From Desulfobulbus sp. Tol-SR (GTDB lineage Bacteria; Desulfobacterota; Desulfobulbia; Desulfobulbales; Desulfocapsaceae), in NCBI GenBank assembly GCA_000769715.1, contig JROS01000142.1, positions 1-40,069 on the forward strand: DNA of 40,069 bases, given 5' to 3'. Below are positions 1-9,360 of this stretch, one piece after another. The translations under genes were made by a program, and so were the position numbers. Numbering within the stretch: position 1 is the first letter of the stretch; every line of letters starts with the position of its first letter. The notes below the pieces were generated by a model. It worked only from the letters and a program-made list of their open reading frames with translations, had not been told where the DNA came from and did not search any database.

Positions 1-132
1 ATTTATGGACAGACACTATCTAAACGGTATTTGAACAAACCACTTGATAATTCGGTCGCCTTTGAAACTTTCAGGGATATTATTTATGGACCATCCGGAA
101 CTGATTATCAATCCATTTCATTGACATCCTGA
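1..132 (+). CDS. C-terminal end of an unidentified protein (5' partial)
   Basis: Frame 1 is open from the first base of the window to a TGA at 130-132. It encodes 43 residues with ordinary composition, including a YGPSGTDYQ stretch, and ends in SLTS. No start codon with a ribosome site lies inside, so the gene would begin left of the window. I do not recognise the family from so short a tail. The open frame could be chance at this length, so the call is tentative. The next gene to the right runs toward it on the opposite strand. Confidence 0.4.
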   Translation: MYGQTLSKRYLNKPLDNSVAFETFRDIIYGPSGTDYQSISLTS

Positions 133-279
133 GTTTGAGCAAAATATGACGATGGAGTAAAGATAAGAAACTAAAAAAATACAATTTAGAGGCAATTTCT
201 CTTGCAATCTTCGAGAACTCAGGGCGAAGATAACCGCTATGCTTCGGGACCAAATGAACTGGCGGGAGGTTGGAAGGAG

Positions 280-314
280 ATCAATCCCGGGCAGAGAATC
301 TCCCCGGGATTGAT
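280..314. terminator. Hairpin between convergent genes, possible terminator
   Basis: A perfect 12-bp inverted repeat (280-291 with 303-314, core CCCGGG) encloses an 11-nt loop. It lies between the partial plus-strand gene ending at 132 and the minus-strand gene ending at 391. Neither side has a good T-run, so if it terminates transcription it does so weakly. A smaller repeat (TAGCGG...CCGCTA, about 322-347) sits next to it. The rest of 133-390 shows no gene. Confidence 0.4.
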
Positions 315-390
315 GAAAAGTAGCGGAAGATGGTTATAAGCCGCTAAAAATGCATAGTAATATAATCAGGATTTGCGAGAGGTTCGGATT

Positions 391-1374
391 TTATTTTTTC
401 CCTCCGCCGTTGCCGTTGCCATTGCCGCCACCGTTGCCGTTGCCATTGCCGCCACCGTTGCCCCCGCTATTATCGCCGCTGTTGCCGTTGCCATTCCCGC
501 TGCCATTGCCACCGCTATTACCACCGCCATTGCCACCGCTGTTGCCATTATCGTTGCTGTTTCCCTTGTCATTGCCACCACCTTTATCGCTATTGCCGTT
601 ATTGCCGCTGGTGTCTGATGTCTCGGATTTTCCCTTGTCGGTATCATTCTGTGAATTAAAGCTGCTGTTTTTACCTGTGGCGGAGTCGGGTGACTCTACC
701 AAGCCTGTCCCCGGTTCATGGATCTGTGATCTGACTCCCTTGCCCTGGCCTTTAGTGATACCGGCTCGGTTGTTCTTGGTAGTGGACTCAGTCAGTTCCT
801 CGACTTCAATTCCTTCAAGCTCGGTCCTGGTTAATTCTGTTTCGGTATATTGGTTTCGGGCATTTTTGCTGTGGCCGAGTCCGAGAACCGAAGGATGGAC
901 GCCGAGTTGATGGGCGATATCTCCCCAACCCATACCGCGACTGCGCATGGATTGGATGTCCGCCGCAGTGGTACCGGTCACCTCTGCTACAAGATCGGAA
1001 TAGGAGAGCTCAGCCTGGGTTAATTGCTGCTGAGCCTCGGTAAGGGCCGATGTCGCTGCAGCTATTTCTTCTTCATTCGCATCTGGATCGTCGATGATTG
1101 ACTGCAGCCCATCAACCTTTTCCTGGGCATCGTTCACTGCCAGCTGGGCATCCGAAACTCCAGGGTAATCCGTGGCGTACTGTTCGGTGTACTGTTCGGC
1201 TAACTGGGCTGCATGGGCTGCCTGGGCCGGGTTTGCGTAGTAGCTTTCTACGGTTTGATCGTCGACTTCGTCGACTGCCAGTGCCGGCAACACTCCGGCG
1301 GTCAGGCCAAAGATCATACCTGAGAGCATAATCGTCCGAATTGCCGAAATTTTATACAATTTGAGTGTGTTCAT
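391..1374 (-). CDS. Secreted Gly/Asn-rich protein with coiled-coil and helix-turn-helix-like motif, sigma-factor operon
   Basis: The 327-residue protein has a signal peptide (hydrophobic stretch about residues 13-32, ending near ALAVDE). An acidic Ala/Gln/Glu-rich region predicted as coiled coil (about 70-130) follows. Next is a short motif, GMGWGDIAHQLGVHPS (about 148-165), which looks like a small helix-turn-helix-type fold. The last 80 or so residues are almost only Gly, Asn, Ser and Asp, ending in KK. The start overlaps the stop of the upstream membrane protein gene by 4 bases (ATGA) and has an AGGAG site, so it is translationally coupled to the sigma-factor operon. The tail is surely disordered. 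An extracellular or cell-surface matrix role is inference. I recognise the GMGWG...LGVHP motif only as recurring in exported proteins of unknown function. Confidence 0.8.
   Translation of the reverse strand: MNTLKLYKISAIRTIMLSGMIFGLTAGVLPALAVDEVDDQTVESYYANPAQAAHAAQLAEQYTEQYATDYPGVSDAQLAVNDAQEKVDGLQSIIDDPDANEEEIAAATSALTEAQQQLTQAELSYSDLVAEVTGTTAADIQSMRSRGMGWGDIAHQLGVHPSVLGLGHSKNARNQYTETELTRTELEGIEVEELTESTTKNNRAGITKGQGKGVRSQIHEPGTGLVESPDSATGKNSSFNSQNDTDKGKSETSDTSGNNGNSDKGGGNDKGNSNDNGNSGGNGGGNSGGNGSGNGNGNSGDNSGGNGGGNGNGNGGGNGNGNGGGKK
407..620. repeat. GC-rich short-period tandem repeat coding for the Gly/Asn tail
   Basis: Two perfect 24-bp copies (407-430 and 431-454) are followed by degenerate copies built from 6-bp steps such as CCGTTG and CCATTG. 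On the minus strand these read as GGN or GNG codon pairs. The tract is inside the secreted-protein gene and is likely to vary in length between strains by slippage. Confidence 0.8.
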
Positions 1375-2513
1375 ATGTTGCTCCTTTGCTGTGCCGATGG
1401 TTGCGTAAAGAGAAAGAGCCCTTTTTCCAATTCATGTTTCTCTCCTCCTGCAGTTTGGATCGGGGCTGGTTCGTCAAACCAACTGGTCCGGATCGGCAGC
1501 TCCCGATTTTTTCCAAGGATGGAGTCGATTTGCTGCTTGAGTTCTGCGGCGATGATTCTGCTTTTATCCAGGTCATTCTTGTAAAAAACGACAAGATGGA
1601 GTTCGCCTGCCGATGGTTGGCGCAGGTATGTCGCCAGTCGCTCTAATTCATGTTGGCGAGCCAGTTGTTCTGGCCCGAGCAGAACAGTCTGGTTGATTAC
1701 GATTTTTCTGCCGCCTATCATGCTGGCCTGATAATCGAACACGCCGAGTCTCTGCAGATGGCCGACCGCCTGATGGGCCCATTTTCCGGACCGGAATTGA
1801 TTCAGGTAGCTGATGAAGGCCTGTAGCTCTCCGGCTTTGTCGTTCAGGTGATGATAACTGGTCGCCCGGTTGTACAAGGCCGTCTGTTCCTGCGGATTGA
1901 GGCGCAGGACTTTTTCGTACTGGTGCAGAGCTCCACGGTAATTGCCGCTGTCGGCAAGATTGTGGGCGAGGTTGAGGAGGAACAGTACCGAATCGGTCTC
2001 CGGGTTGGCAGTCCCATAGGAATTCTGTTCATCCTCGGGCTGATTTTCAATGTGCCGGAAAACCGTATCAGACCATCTGTTCATCCCGGTCGATCGTTCT
2101 TCCTGTAACGAGGTTTTGTAAAAAAAATAGCGCGGAGGATAATTATTCTCGTCCTCGAACAAGCCCATGCCGCTCAATCGATTGGCATTTTCATCATCAT
2201 CGATTGCAGGTGTGTTTCCAGGTATCTGCTGGACAAACGCATTGTTTTGGATTTCTCTTTCGGCGCCCACTTCCGTACCCAACCAAAAGGCGGCAACGGT
2301 CATCGCCAGAACTGCACCTGCTCTCATGGGCATTGGGGCAAGCAGCAGCATCTTGTTCCAACAGGTTCTCAGCTTTGAAGGGATGCCTCGCGGCTTGTTG
2401 CCGGTAGGAAGGCTGTCGATTATCCTTTCATGCAGTCCAAAAGGAAGATCACGCTCAGGGATATCTCGCAGCAGCATTTCGATTTTTTCAATATCGAACG
2501 TTTCATTGTTCAT
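1371..2513 (-). CDS. Membrane-anchored TPR protein with OmpA-like tail, probable anti-sigma/regulatory partner of the ECF sigma factor
   Basis: 380 residues. The N-terminal part (about 1-60) is presumably cytoplasmic. One membrane span follows (about 64-83, rich in Ala, Val and Leu), then a periplasmic part with at least two TPR units (about 175-245). The C-terminal domain (about 280-365) resembles a degenerate OmpA-like fold. The gene overlaps the sigma-factor gene by 11 bases and has its own AGGAGAT ribosome site. Position directly after an ECF sigma gene plus one membrane span is typical of anti-sigma factors. However, the zinc-binding HxxxCxxC motif of the common anti-sigma domain is missing, so the anti-sigma role is inference. 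It shares TPR spacing and the C-terminal domain with the lipoprotein encoded at 3169-4200. Confidence 0.75.
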   Translation of the reverse strand: MNNETFDIEKIEMLLRDIPERDLPFGLHERIIDSLPTGNKPRGIPSKLRTCWNKMLLLAPMPMRAGAVLAMTVAAFWLGTEVGAEREIQNNAFVQQIPGNTPAIDDDENANRLSGMGLFEDENNYPPRYFFYKTSLQEERSTGMNRWSDTVFRHIENQPEDEQNSYGTANPETDSVLFLLNLAHNLADSGNYRGALHQYEKVLRLNPQEQTALYNRATSYHHLNDKAGELQAFISYLNQFRSGKWAHQAVGHLQRLGVFDYQASMIGGRKIVINQTVLLGPEQLARQHELERLATYLRQPSAGELHLVVFYKNDLDKSRIIAAELKQQIDSILGKNRELPIRTSWFDEPAPIQTAGGEKHELEKGLFLFTQPSAQQRSNI

Positions 2514-3063
2514 GATTGTTCATCTCCTGCAAAATTCTCTGCAATTGTTCCAAGCCCCGTTTTATCCTCATTTTGACAGCGCTTTCGCTCATTCCAAAAA
2601 TTGTCGCCACTTCTTTGATAGTCTGTTCATGCCTGTACCGCAGAAGGAGTATCTCTCGAGTTTCGGCTGAAATTAAGGTCAAGGCTTGGTCAAGCAGCGC
2701 TCCCCGTTCACGATCCTCAAAACGTATCGCTGGATTACGGTTTGTCGGGTAAGTGGCATGCAGTTCTTCAAGCGGAGGTGTTTTTGTCTGCATCCGTGTA
2801 CTGGCACGACTCCAGTCGATGGCCACATTGACCGCCAACGTATAGAGCCAGGAGAAAAGACTCCGCTCAGATTGATAGCTCGATAGCCGGTTGAAGGCCT
2901 TGAAAAACACATCCTGGGTAAGATCGGCAGCATCAAGTTCATGACGGGTATACCGAAACATGAGATTGTAAACAGGCTTTTGATACCTGGTTACGATTTC
3001 CGCGTATCGCTGTGTTCTCCCGGCCAGGACTTCTTTGACAATATCTTCGTCTGTGCAATGCAT
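2503..3063 (-). CDS. ECF-family RNA polymerase sigma factor
   Basis: 186 residues, the usual size for extracytoplasmic-function sigma-70 factors. Region 2 (about 20-90) contains the DAADLTQDVFFKAF core-binding helix and a SLFSWLYTLAVNVAID stretch for -10 recognition. Region 4 (about 125-178) ends in a helix-turn-helix, TIKEVATIFGMSESAVKMRI. Regions 1.1 and 3 are absent. The linker between regions 2 and 4 is polar and Pro-rich. It heads a three-gene operon with the membrane TPR protein and the Gly/Asn-rich secreted protein, so those are likely members of its own circuit. The ATG at 3063 has a GGCAGG directly against it, which is poor spacing for a ribosome site. The ECF subgroup cannot be told from sequence alone. 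Confidence 0.93.
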   Translation of the reverse strand: MHCTDEDIVKEVLAGRTQRYAEIVTRYQKPVYNLMFRYTRHELDAADLTQDVFFKAFNRLSSYQSERSLFSWLYTLAVNVAIDWSRASTRMQTKTPPLEELHATYPTNRNPAIRFEDRERGALLDQALTLISAETREILLLRYRHEQTIKEVATIFGMSESAVKMRIKRGLEQLQRILQEMNNHEQ

Positions 3064-3168
3064 CCTGCCGGGATAGTCTGTTGAGTTGAACGAATCGTGT
3101 AAGCTGTTAAACGATATACGACTGGCGGTGATGGAAGGTCACATCGGGGAGGTAAAAAACATTTGAGC

Positions 3169-4200
3169 TCATCTTTTTTTCTTCCCTCGGTTTTTCAATT
3201 TGGTTGATTTTACCGGAATTTGAAAGAGAAAGAAAACCGTGGAGTCTTCAATCGTGGCGCGATGACCGGAGAATGTCGGTTTTTCGGGGACATTGAACCA
3301 ACTGATCCGGATGCGGCCATTGACGGCAAGGGGCGGAAATCGATCCTCGAGATAGCGTTTGATACTGATGGCTCTGCCACGTGCGAGATTCCCGGCGTTT
3401 TTCCGATAGACGATGATATCGAGCGGGCCTGATTTCATATTGACGACAACGGATCCGATCGTGTCGAGATTTGCCCGGTCGGATCGTGTCAAATCGGCGG
3501 ATGAGGGGGCGGACGACATTGCCGGAAGTGTGACAATACGGTGACCGAGATGATGGTTGCGATATGAAAAATCATCGAGGTGGTTGAGATGGTCTACTGC
3601 TTTTATGGCGAGTGTTCCAGAAGGATGTGATTGAAGATAGAGCTTGAATGCCTGCCTTGCCTCGGTTTTACGATGCAGCTGTTTATATATGATGGCCCGG
3701 TTGTAGAGAGCCTGATCGTTGTCGGGCTGAATCGCCAGGGTACGCTGATAGCAGTTCAGCGAAGGCTGAAATTTTTTGGATTTGAGATAACTGTTGCCAA
3801 GATACACCAAGGCCCGGATGTGCTTCGGGTCGCGCTGTAGCACCTTTGAATAGCTGACCTGTTCTTCGGATAATTTCCCGCTTTCTCCATAGGCGACACC
3901 GAGCCACAGCAGGTAATCGATGTTGTTTCTGGTGAGTGCGCTTGCCTTCTTGAGATGGGGCAGGGCCTGGCGGGGCTTATCCAGGGCAAGAAGGATTCGC
4001 CCATAGGTGTATTGCGCGGAGGCGTTGGCTGGATTTTTCGCAACGACTTTTTTCAAGATCGCCGCTTCGCGGTGCAGATCGGCTCGTGTCAGTTGCTGCT
4101 GTTGCTGTGGCCGCGGTTGCAGGAGACTGCTGAATGGATACTTGGAGCAGCCTGTTAAAAGCATCGAAACGATAATGCAGAGAATAGCTATTCTTTTCAT
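3169..4200 (-). CDS. TPR lipoprotein with degenerate OmpA-like C-terminal domain
   Basis: 343 residues from the ATG at 4200. This start was chosen because it gives a clean lipoprotein signal (KRIAILCIIVSMLLTGC) and has AAGAAGG about 9 bases upstream; an ATG 17 codons earlier would spoil the signal. Cys18 is the likely lipidated residue. A Gln-rich stretch follows, then about four TPR units (about 45-195). The C-terminal domain (about 235-325) has the LxxIxxxV...RGRAISIKRYL...RIRISWF pattern seen in OmpA-like peptidoglycan-binding domains, but without the usual GHTD motif. It ends in a Lys/Arg cluster. The same layout recurs in the sigma-linked membrane protein downstream, which suggests duplication. 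Envelope location is well supported; the function is unknown. Confidence 0.82.
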   Translation of the reverse strand: MKRIAILCIIVSMLLTGCSKYPFSSLLQPRPQQQQQLTRADLHREAAILKKVVAKNPANASAQYTYGRILLALDKPRQALPHLKKASALTRNNIDYLLWLGVAYGESGKLSEEQVSYSKVLQRDPKHIRALVYLGNSYLKSKKFQPSLNCYQRTLAIQPDNDQALYNRAIIYKQLHRKTEARQAFKLYLQSHPSGTLAIKAVDHLNHLDDFSYRNHHLGHRIVTLPAMSSAPSSADLTRSDRANLDTIGSVVVNMKSGPLDIIVYRKNAGNLARGRAISIKRYLEDRFPPLAVNGRIRISWFNVPEKPTFSGHRATIEDSTVFFLFQIPVKSTKLKNRGKKKR

Positions 4201-4490
4201 GGGATGGGACCTTCTTGTGATGTTGTGTGAGCGGGTGTCGATAGAATGCATTCCCCTGCGAAGTTGGTGCCTCAGGTGGAATGTCGCCGTATGCTGAAAA
4301 CCTACGGATTCGTTTCAGGCTGACCGCTGATTACAAGGCGTTGTGCAGGTCATTGGTCATCGGGAGGAACTGCAGCGCTTTCGCAGTAAACGCACGGACC
4401 AGCGATCCCGCGGTTTGAGTCCAGGATTCCGATAACGGGCGCGGACGAGCGCATATGGAAGTCAAGATGTCGAAAGGCCCCGTGTCCTCT
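4201..4490. other. Gene-free stretch upstream of the TPR lipoprotein
   Basis: No coding region, RNA or repeat that I can support. It should hold the promoter for the minus-strand lipoprotein gene, but I see no convincing -35/-10 pair. Confidence 0.5.
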
Positions 4491-4537
4491 GAAAAAAAAT
4501 AAGGGGATTACGCAAATTTTTGCGAAATCCCCTTATT
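4491..4537 (-). terminator. Rho-independent terminator of tRNA-Ala
   Basis: A 12-bp perfect stem (4498-4509 with 4526-4537) continues through one mismatch into a further CGCA/TGCG stem. On the minus strand it is followed by a run of T (complement of the A-run at 4492-4499). It begins a few bases past the tRNA 3' end. Confidence 0.9.
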
Positions 4538-4541
4538 TAAT

Positions 4542-4617
<76 letters not shown>

Positions 4618-4644
4618 ATTTTTCTTTTCCGAAAATGTCTGAAA

Positions 4645-4673
4645 TTGATACCAGTGTTTCGTCGATGTGTCAA
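4645..4673 (-). promoter_or_regulatory. Sigma-70-type promoter of tRNA-Ala
   Basis: On the minus strand TTGACA (4668-4673), a 17-bp spacer and TATCAA (4645-4650). Transcription would start about 20 bases before the tRNA. Confidence 0.75.
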
Positions 4674-4712
4674 TTAATTTTTCAATTTTCATGTCTTGAA
4701 AATGCATATGTG

Positions 4713-4741
4713 TTGCTAAGGCAGAGGAATCTTGGTATGCT
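4713..4741 (+). promoter_or_regulatory. Possible promoter of the mre operon
   Basis: TTGCTA (4713-4718), a 17-bp spacer and TATGCT (4736-4741), about 130 bases before mreB. A small hairpin (GTCCGG...CCGGAC, 4797-4821) lies in the resulting leader. Match to consensus only; other sites in this AT-rich stretch are possible. Confidence 0.4.
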
Positions 4742-4757
4742 CATAAATCTTGTTTAG

Positions 4758-5909
<1,152 letters not shown>

Positions 5910-5989
5910 CCGGAATGCCTTGACTGCAGAAAATTCCGAATCAGCTTTTTTTCAATGGGTAATATTCACGGGGCTTAGCTGCTCCTGCT

Positions 5990-6877
5990 TTGTTGGGATC
6001 TGTGAGAAAGCGAGCTAACGGCAAAAAAGGTAATACTCGGACAGCGACTGTCAGGCTTCTTCTTCTGGGTGCGACTGCTTTGACGGTTGCCCTTCTTGTG
6101 TTCGCGTCCATGATCGGTGACAGATTCGGTGTTGTGCACCAGATGACACTCGATGTCGTCAGCCCTTTGCAAAAGGCGGTGACGAAGGCGTTTGGCGGAT
6201 TTTCAGATTTTTCCCGTGATTATATTGACTTGTGGAGCGTGAGGGCGGAAAACAAACGGCTGCGTCTGCTCGTTGACAAGTATATGAATGAGCTTGGTGA
6301 ATATCGAGAAGCCTACAGGACATATCTGCATCTGCAGAACCTGCTCGAGTTCAAGGAAAAACAGGAATTCAATTTGCTCTCTGCCAGGGTTATCGGCAAA
6401 GATCCAGCCTATTGGTTCCAGACAATCCTGGTGGATCGGGGAAAGGCCGATGATATTGAGCCGGGCATGGTTGTTCTGACCCCGCAGGGTGTCGTTGGCC
6501 AGGTAATTCACGTATCAGAGCATTATGCCAAGGTGCTTCTTGCCAATGCCCCAAGCAGTGCCATTGACGCGATGGTGCAGAAACGCCGGGCTCGTGGTAT
6601 TCTGAAGGGAGCCGGAGAGAAAGGTTTTGTTCTCAACTATGTGCTGAAAAAAACCGATGTCGCAGAAGGAGATCATATCGTCACTGCCGGCATTGGAGGG
6701 GTATTCGCCGCCGGCATTCCCCTTGGAACAGTCTCGGCGGTGAGGGAGAAGGAACGTGGGATGTTTCTGGAGATCGAAGTGCAGCCAGCCGTCGATTTCC
6801 AGAAACTGGAATATGTATTCATCGATCCGACCGACAGGCAGAAAATCCTGCGTGAAATGAACTTGACGGTCGAATGA
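5990..6877 (+). CDS. mreC: Rod-shape-determining protein MreC
   Basis: 295 residues. MreC is a bitopic periplasmic protein that links MreB, MreD and PBP2 in the elongasome. A short basic cytoplasmic N-terminus is followed by one membrane span (about 20-40, LLLLGATALTVALLVFA). A coiled coil comes next (about 70-115) and then the beta-barrel core (about 120-280) with the family-typical VIGKDPAYWFQTILVDRGK and GMVVLTPQGVVGQV blocks. The start is uncertain: TTG at 5990 or GTG at 6002, and neither has a strong ribosome site. It lies 80 bases after mreB and 6 bases before mreD. Confidence 0.93.
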   Translation: MLGSVRKRANGKKGNTRTATVRLLLLGATALTVALLVFASMIGDRFGVVHQMTLDVVSPLQKAVTKAFGGFSDFSRDYIDLWSVRAENKRLRLLVDKYMNELGEYREAYRTYLHLQNLLEFKEKQEFNLLSARVIGKDPAYWFQTILVDRGKADDIEPGMVVLTPQGVVGQVIHVSEHYAKVLLANAPSSAIDAMVQKRRARGILKGAGEKGFVLNYVLKKTDVAEGDHIVTAGIGGVFAAGIPLGTVSAVREKERGMFLEIEVQPAVDFQKLEYVFIDPTDRQKILREMNLTVE

Positions 6878-6883
6878 CACGGA

Positions 6884-7408
6884 TTGCAAGTGTTGACACT
6901 TTGTTTCTTCCTTCTCGGCGTCCTGCTCATTGTCCTGGAAACCACTCTCCTGCACTCATTTCCCTCATGGTTGGGACGTCCTGATTTTATTTATATCCTG
7001 GTCGCGTATACGTCATATCGTTTTGCCTGGATACCCGGACTTCTACTGGTTTTCTCCCTGGGCTGGATAATGGACGTGTTGAGCGGGATTGATCTCGGTA
7101 TCTATCCATTGGAAGTTCTTCTTGTTTTTATCAGCTTGAAGGCCATGACCACCAATAATCCCCTGCGGGAATCGACATATCAGATTCCGCTTGTCGGGCT
7201 CAGTTATTTCATTGTTCAACTGGTTCGATATATACTGTACCTCTTCACAGAGCCTGAATTGCTGCCGGAATGGTCCTGGGGAAAATTGTTTGCCGAGACC
7301 GGCATTCTCCTGGTGGCTACGATTCCATGTTTCATCCTGCTCAATGCCCTCGGGGAATTCCTGCAGAAGCGAAAGCCACAGCCGCGGCCGCTTAAACGGA
7401 GGACGTGA
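6884..7408 (+). CDS. mreD: Rod-shape-determining membrane protein MreD
   Basis: 174 residues, almost wholly hydrophobic, with five or six membrane spans as expected for MreD. The second span region carries the family-like LVAYTSYRFAWIPGLLLVFSLG and WIMDVLSGIDLG segments. The charged C-terminus (KRKPQPRPLKRRT) is cytoplasmic. The start appears to be TTG at 6884, just after the mreC stop. MreD sequences diverge fast, so the name rests on topology plus position between mreC and mrdA. Confidence 0.88.
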   Translation: MQVLTLCFFLLGVLLIVLETTLLHSFPSWLGRPDFIYILVAYTSYRFAWIPGLLLVFSLGWIMDVLSGIDLGIYPLEVLLVFISLKAMTTNNPLRESTYQIPLVGLSYFIVQLVRYILYLFTEPELLPEWSWGKLFAETGILLVATIPCFILLNALGEFLQKRKPQPRPLKRRT

Positions 7409-7433
7409 GGATTGATCACCGCGTGAACCCAGA

Positions 7434-9335
7434 ATGATATTCAAAGAGCTTTTTTCAAAGGAAGCGGATGAAATCACAGAATGTGATATCGCTTCTCTCG
7501 ATAACCTGCGGCGCAGGGTAAGCGGCGCCATCGTTGTCGTGTTGATCTTTTTTTCCCTGATCGTTCTCAGACTCTGGTCGCTGCAGATCAACCATGGAGA
7601 GGAGTACAAGAACCGGGCCGATTCCAACAGGGTTCGTATTCGTCAGGTTGCCGCCCCCCGTGGCCACATTCTTGACCGCAAGGGTCGGGAGATCGTCACC
7701 AATCGGCCGTCTTTCAATGTGGTGCTGATGCGTGAGGATTCCCATGATCTCGACGAGGTCCTCAAGCGCCTGGCCCCAATTCTGAACGACGAAGTCTCGA
7801 CCCTGTGGAGCAGAGTCAGGGAAGCCGAAGGGACCCCTCGTTATCTCCCGATCCGACTGAAGGAGGATATTGACTGGAAGACCTTGGCGTACCTGGAAAA
7901 TCACAACAAGGAATTCTCTGGGATACGGATTGAAGTCCAACCTGTCCGGATTTTTCATTACCAGGACCTGGCTGCCAATGTTATCGGCTACCTTGGTGCG
8001 ATCAGCAAGACCGAGTTGGAGAGTGCCGACCAGACGGTCTACCGCGGTGGTGATCTCATCGGTAAAATGGGTCTGGAAAAGCTCAGAGAGGCTGATCTGA
8101 GAGGAGAAAAGGGCAACAGTTATTCAGAGGTGGACGCAAGAGGGTTTGAGCGCAAACTGTTGAAGAGCTATGAGCCGTTGCCTGGGCGTGAAATCCGTTT
8201 AACAATCGATGTCGACCTGCAGCAGGCGGCCGAAAACCTGATGGAGATCGGTGAAAAATCCGGCGCCGTGGTGGCCATGGAGGTAAAGACCGGCAGGATC
8301 CTGGCTATCGCCTCGACGCCGCATATCCGCCTCAATGATTTCGTCGGCGGCATATCGCGTGACAAATGGCAGGAACTGCTTGCCAATGAGAAGCATCCCC
8401 TGATCAACAAGACGGTGCAGGCGACCTATCCTCCGGGATCGACCTACAAGATGGTCACCGCCCTGGCCGGTCTTGCAACCGGAGTGATCACGCCGGACAC
8501 GCCAATTTATTGCCCCGGCCATTATTTTTTCGGTAATCGTCGTTATGGATGCTGGAAAAAAGGAGGGCATGGAACCGTCACCTTGAAACGCGCCATCGAG
8601 GAATCCTGTGACGTTTATTTTTATCAGGTCGGACAACGGGTCGGTGTTGACGGTCTGGCCGAGTACGCCGGCAAATTAGGGCTGGGGCGCAAGACCGGGA
8701 TTGAACTGGAGCATGAGAAAAGCGGCCTGACCCCGACCAAAAAATGGAAAATCTCCCGTTACCAGACAAAGTGGCAGGATGGAGAAACACTGTCGACAGC
8801 CATCGGCCAGGGCTTCAATCTTGCCAGCCCGCTCCAGATCTGTCAGATGACCGCCACCGTGGCCAATGGCGGCAAGCTGTTTCGCCCTCAGTTGGTCGAG
8901 CAGGTCACCGAGCCTGACGGCAAGGTGGTCCAGACCTTCAAGCCCGAACTGCTCGAAGAGATCAGGGGGTTGGATACGTACATGGCGATCATTCGCGAGG
9001 GGTTGATCGGGGTGGTCAACGGTCCGCACGGAACCGCTCGTGGTGCGAAGATCGACGGGATTACGGTTGCCGGGAAGACAGGTACGGCCCAGGTTGTCAA
9101 GGTCGCTGCCTACAGACATCTGAAAGAGGCTGACATTCCCTATAAATTCCGTGATCATGCCTGGTTTACCAGCTTTGCCCCGGCAGAGGACCCCGAGATC
9201 GCGGTAACCGTTCTCGTCGAACATGGCTTGCACGGAGGTTCAGGGGCGGCGCCGATCGCGACGGCTGTTATGAAGGAGTACTTCAGGGATCGCCTGTCCG
9301 TACCGGATGAAGAGATCGTCAAGGAAATACGGTGA
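7434..9335 (+). CDS. mrdA: Penicillin-binding protein 2, elongasome transpeptidase
   Basis: 633 residues. It is a monofunctional class B PBP that cross-links lateral-wall peptidoglycan in the periplasm. One N-terminal membrane anchor (about 30-52) precedes the dimerisation/pedestal domain, with the conserved RGHILDRKGREIVTNRPSF block. The transpeptidase domain has the three active-site motifs: STYK with nucleophile Ser336, SCD at about 391-393, and KTGT at about 548-551. It lies 25 bases after mreD and is followed by its partner glycosyltransferase gene rodA. mrdA (pbpA) before rodA is the usual order. Confidence 0.96.
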   Translation: MIFKELFSKEADEITECDIASLDNLRRRVSGAIVVVLIFFSLIVLRLWSLQINHGEEYKNRADSNRVRIRQVAAPRGHILDRKGREIVTNRPSFNVVLMREDSHDLDEVLKRLAPILNDEVSTLWSRVREAEGTPRYLPIRLKEDIDWKTLAYLENHNKEFSGIRIEVQPVRIFHYQDLAANVIGYLGAISKTELESADQTVYRGGDLIGKMGLEKLREADLRGEKGNSYSEVDARGFERKLLKSYEPLPGREIRLTIDVDLQQAAENLMEIGEKSGAVVAMEVKTGRILAIASTPHIRLNDFVGGISRDKWQELLANEKHPLINKTVQATYPPGSTYKMVTALAGLATGVITPDTPIYCPGHYFFGNRRYGCWKKGGHGTVTLKRAIEESCDVYFYQVGQRVGVDGLAEYAGKLGLGRKTGIELEHEKSGLTPTKKWKISRYQTKWQDGETLSTAIGQGFNLASPLQICQMTATVANGGKLFRPQLVEQVTEPDGKVVQTFKPELLEEIRGLDTYMAIIREGLIGVVNGPHGTARGAKIDGITVAGKTGTAQVVKVAAYRHLKEADIPYKFRDHAWFTSFAPAEDPEIAVTVLVEHGLHGGSGAAPIATAVMKEYFRDRLSVPDEEIVKEIR

Positions 9336-9360
9336 TTGAGATTTGCAGGGGACTCCGAGT

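Noticed and set aside
407..620. Possible CRISPR array from regularly spaced repeats
   Set aside because: No unique spacers; it is a continuous low-complexity coding repeat.
350..910. Plus-strand frames rich in Pro/Leu or Ala/Val across the repeat tract
   Set aside because: They are antisense reads of the Gly/Asn repeat; composition is extreme and there is no ribosome site. The minus frame has a signal peptide and operon overlap.
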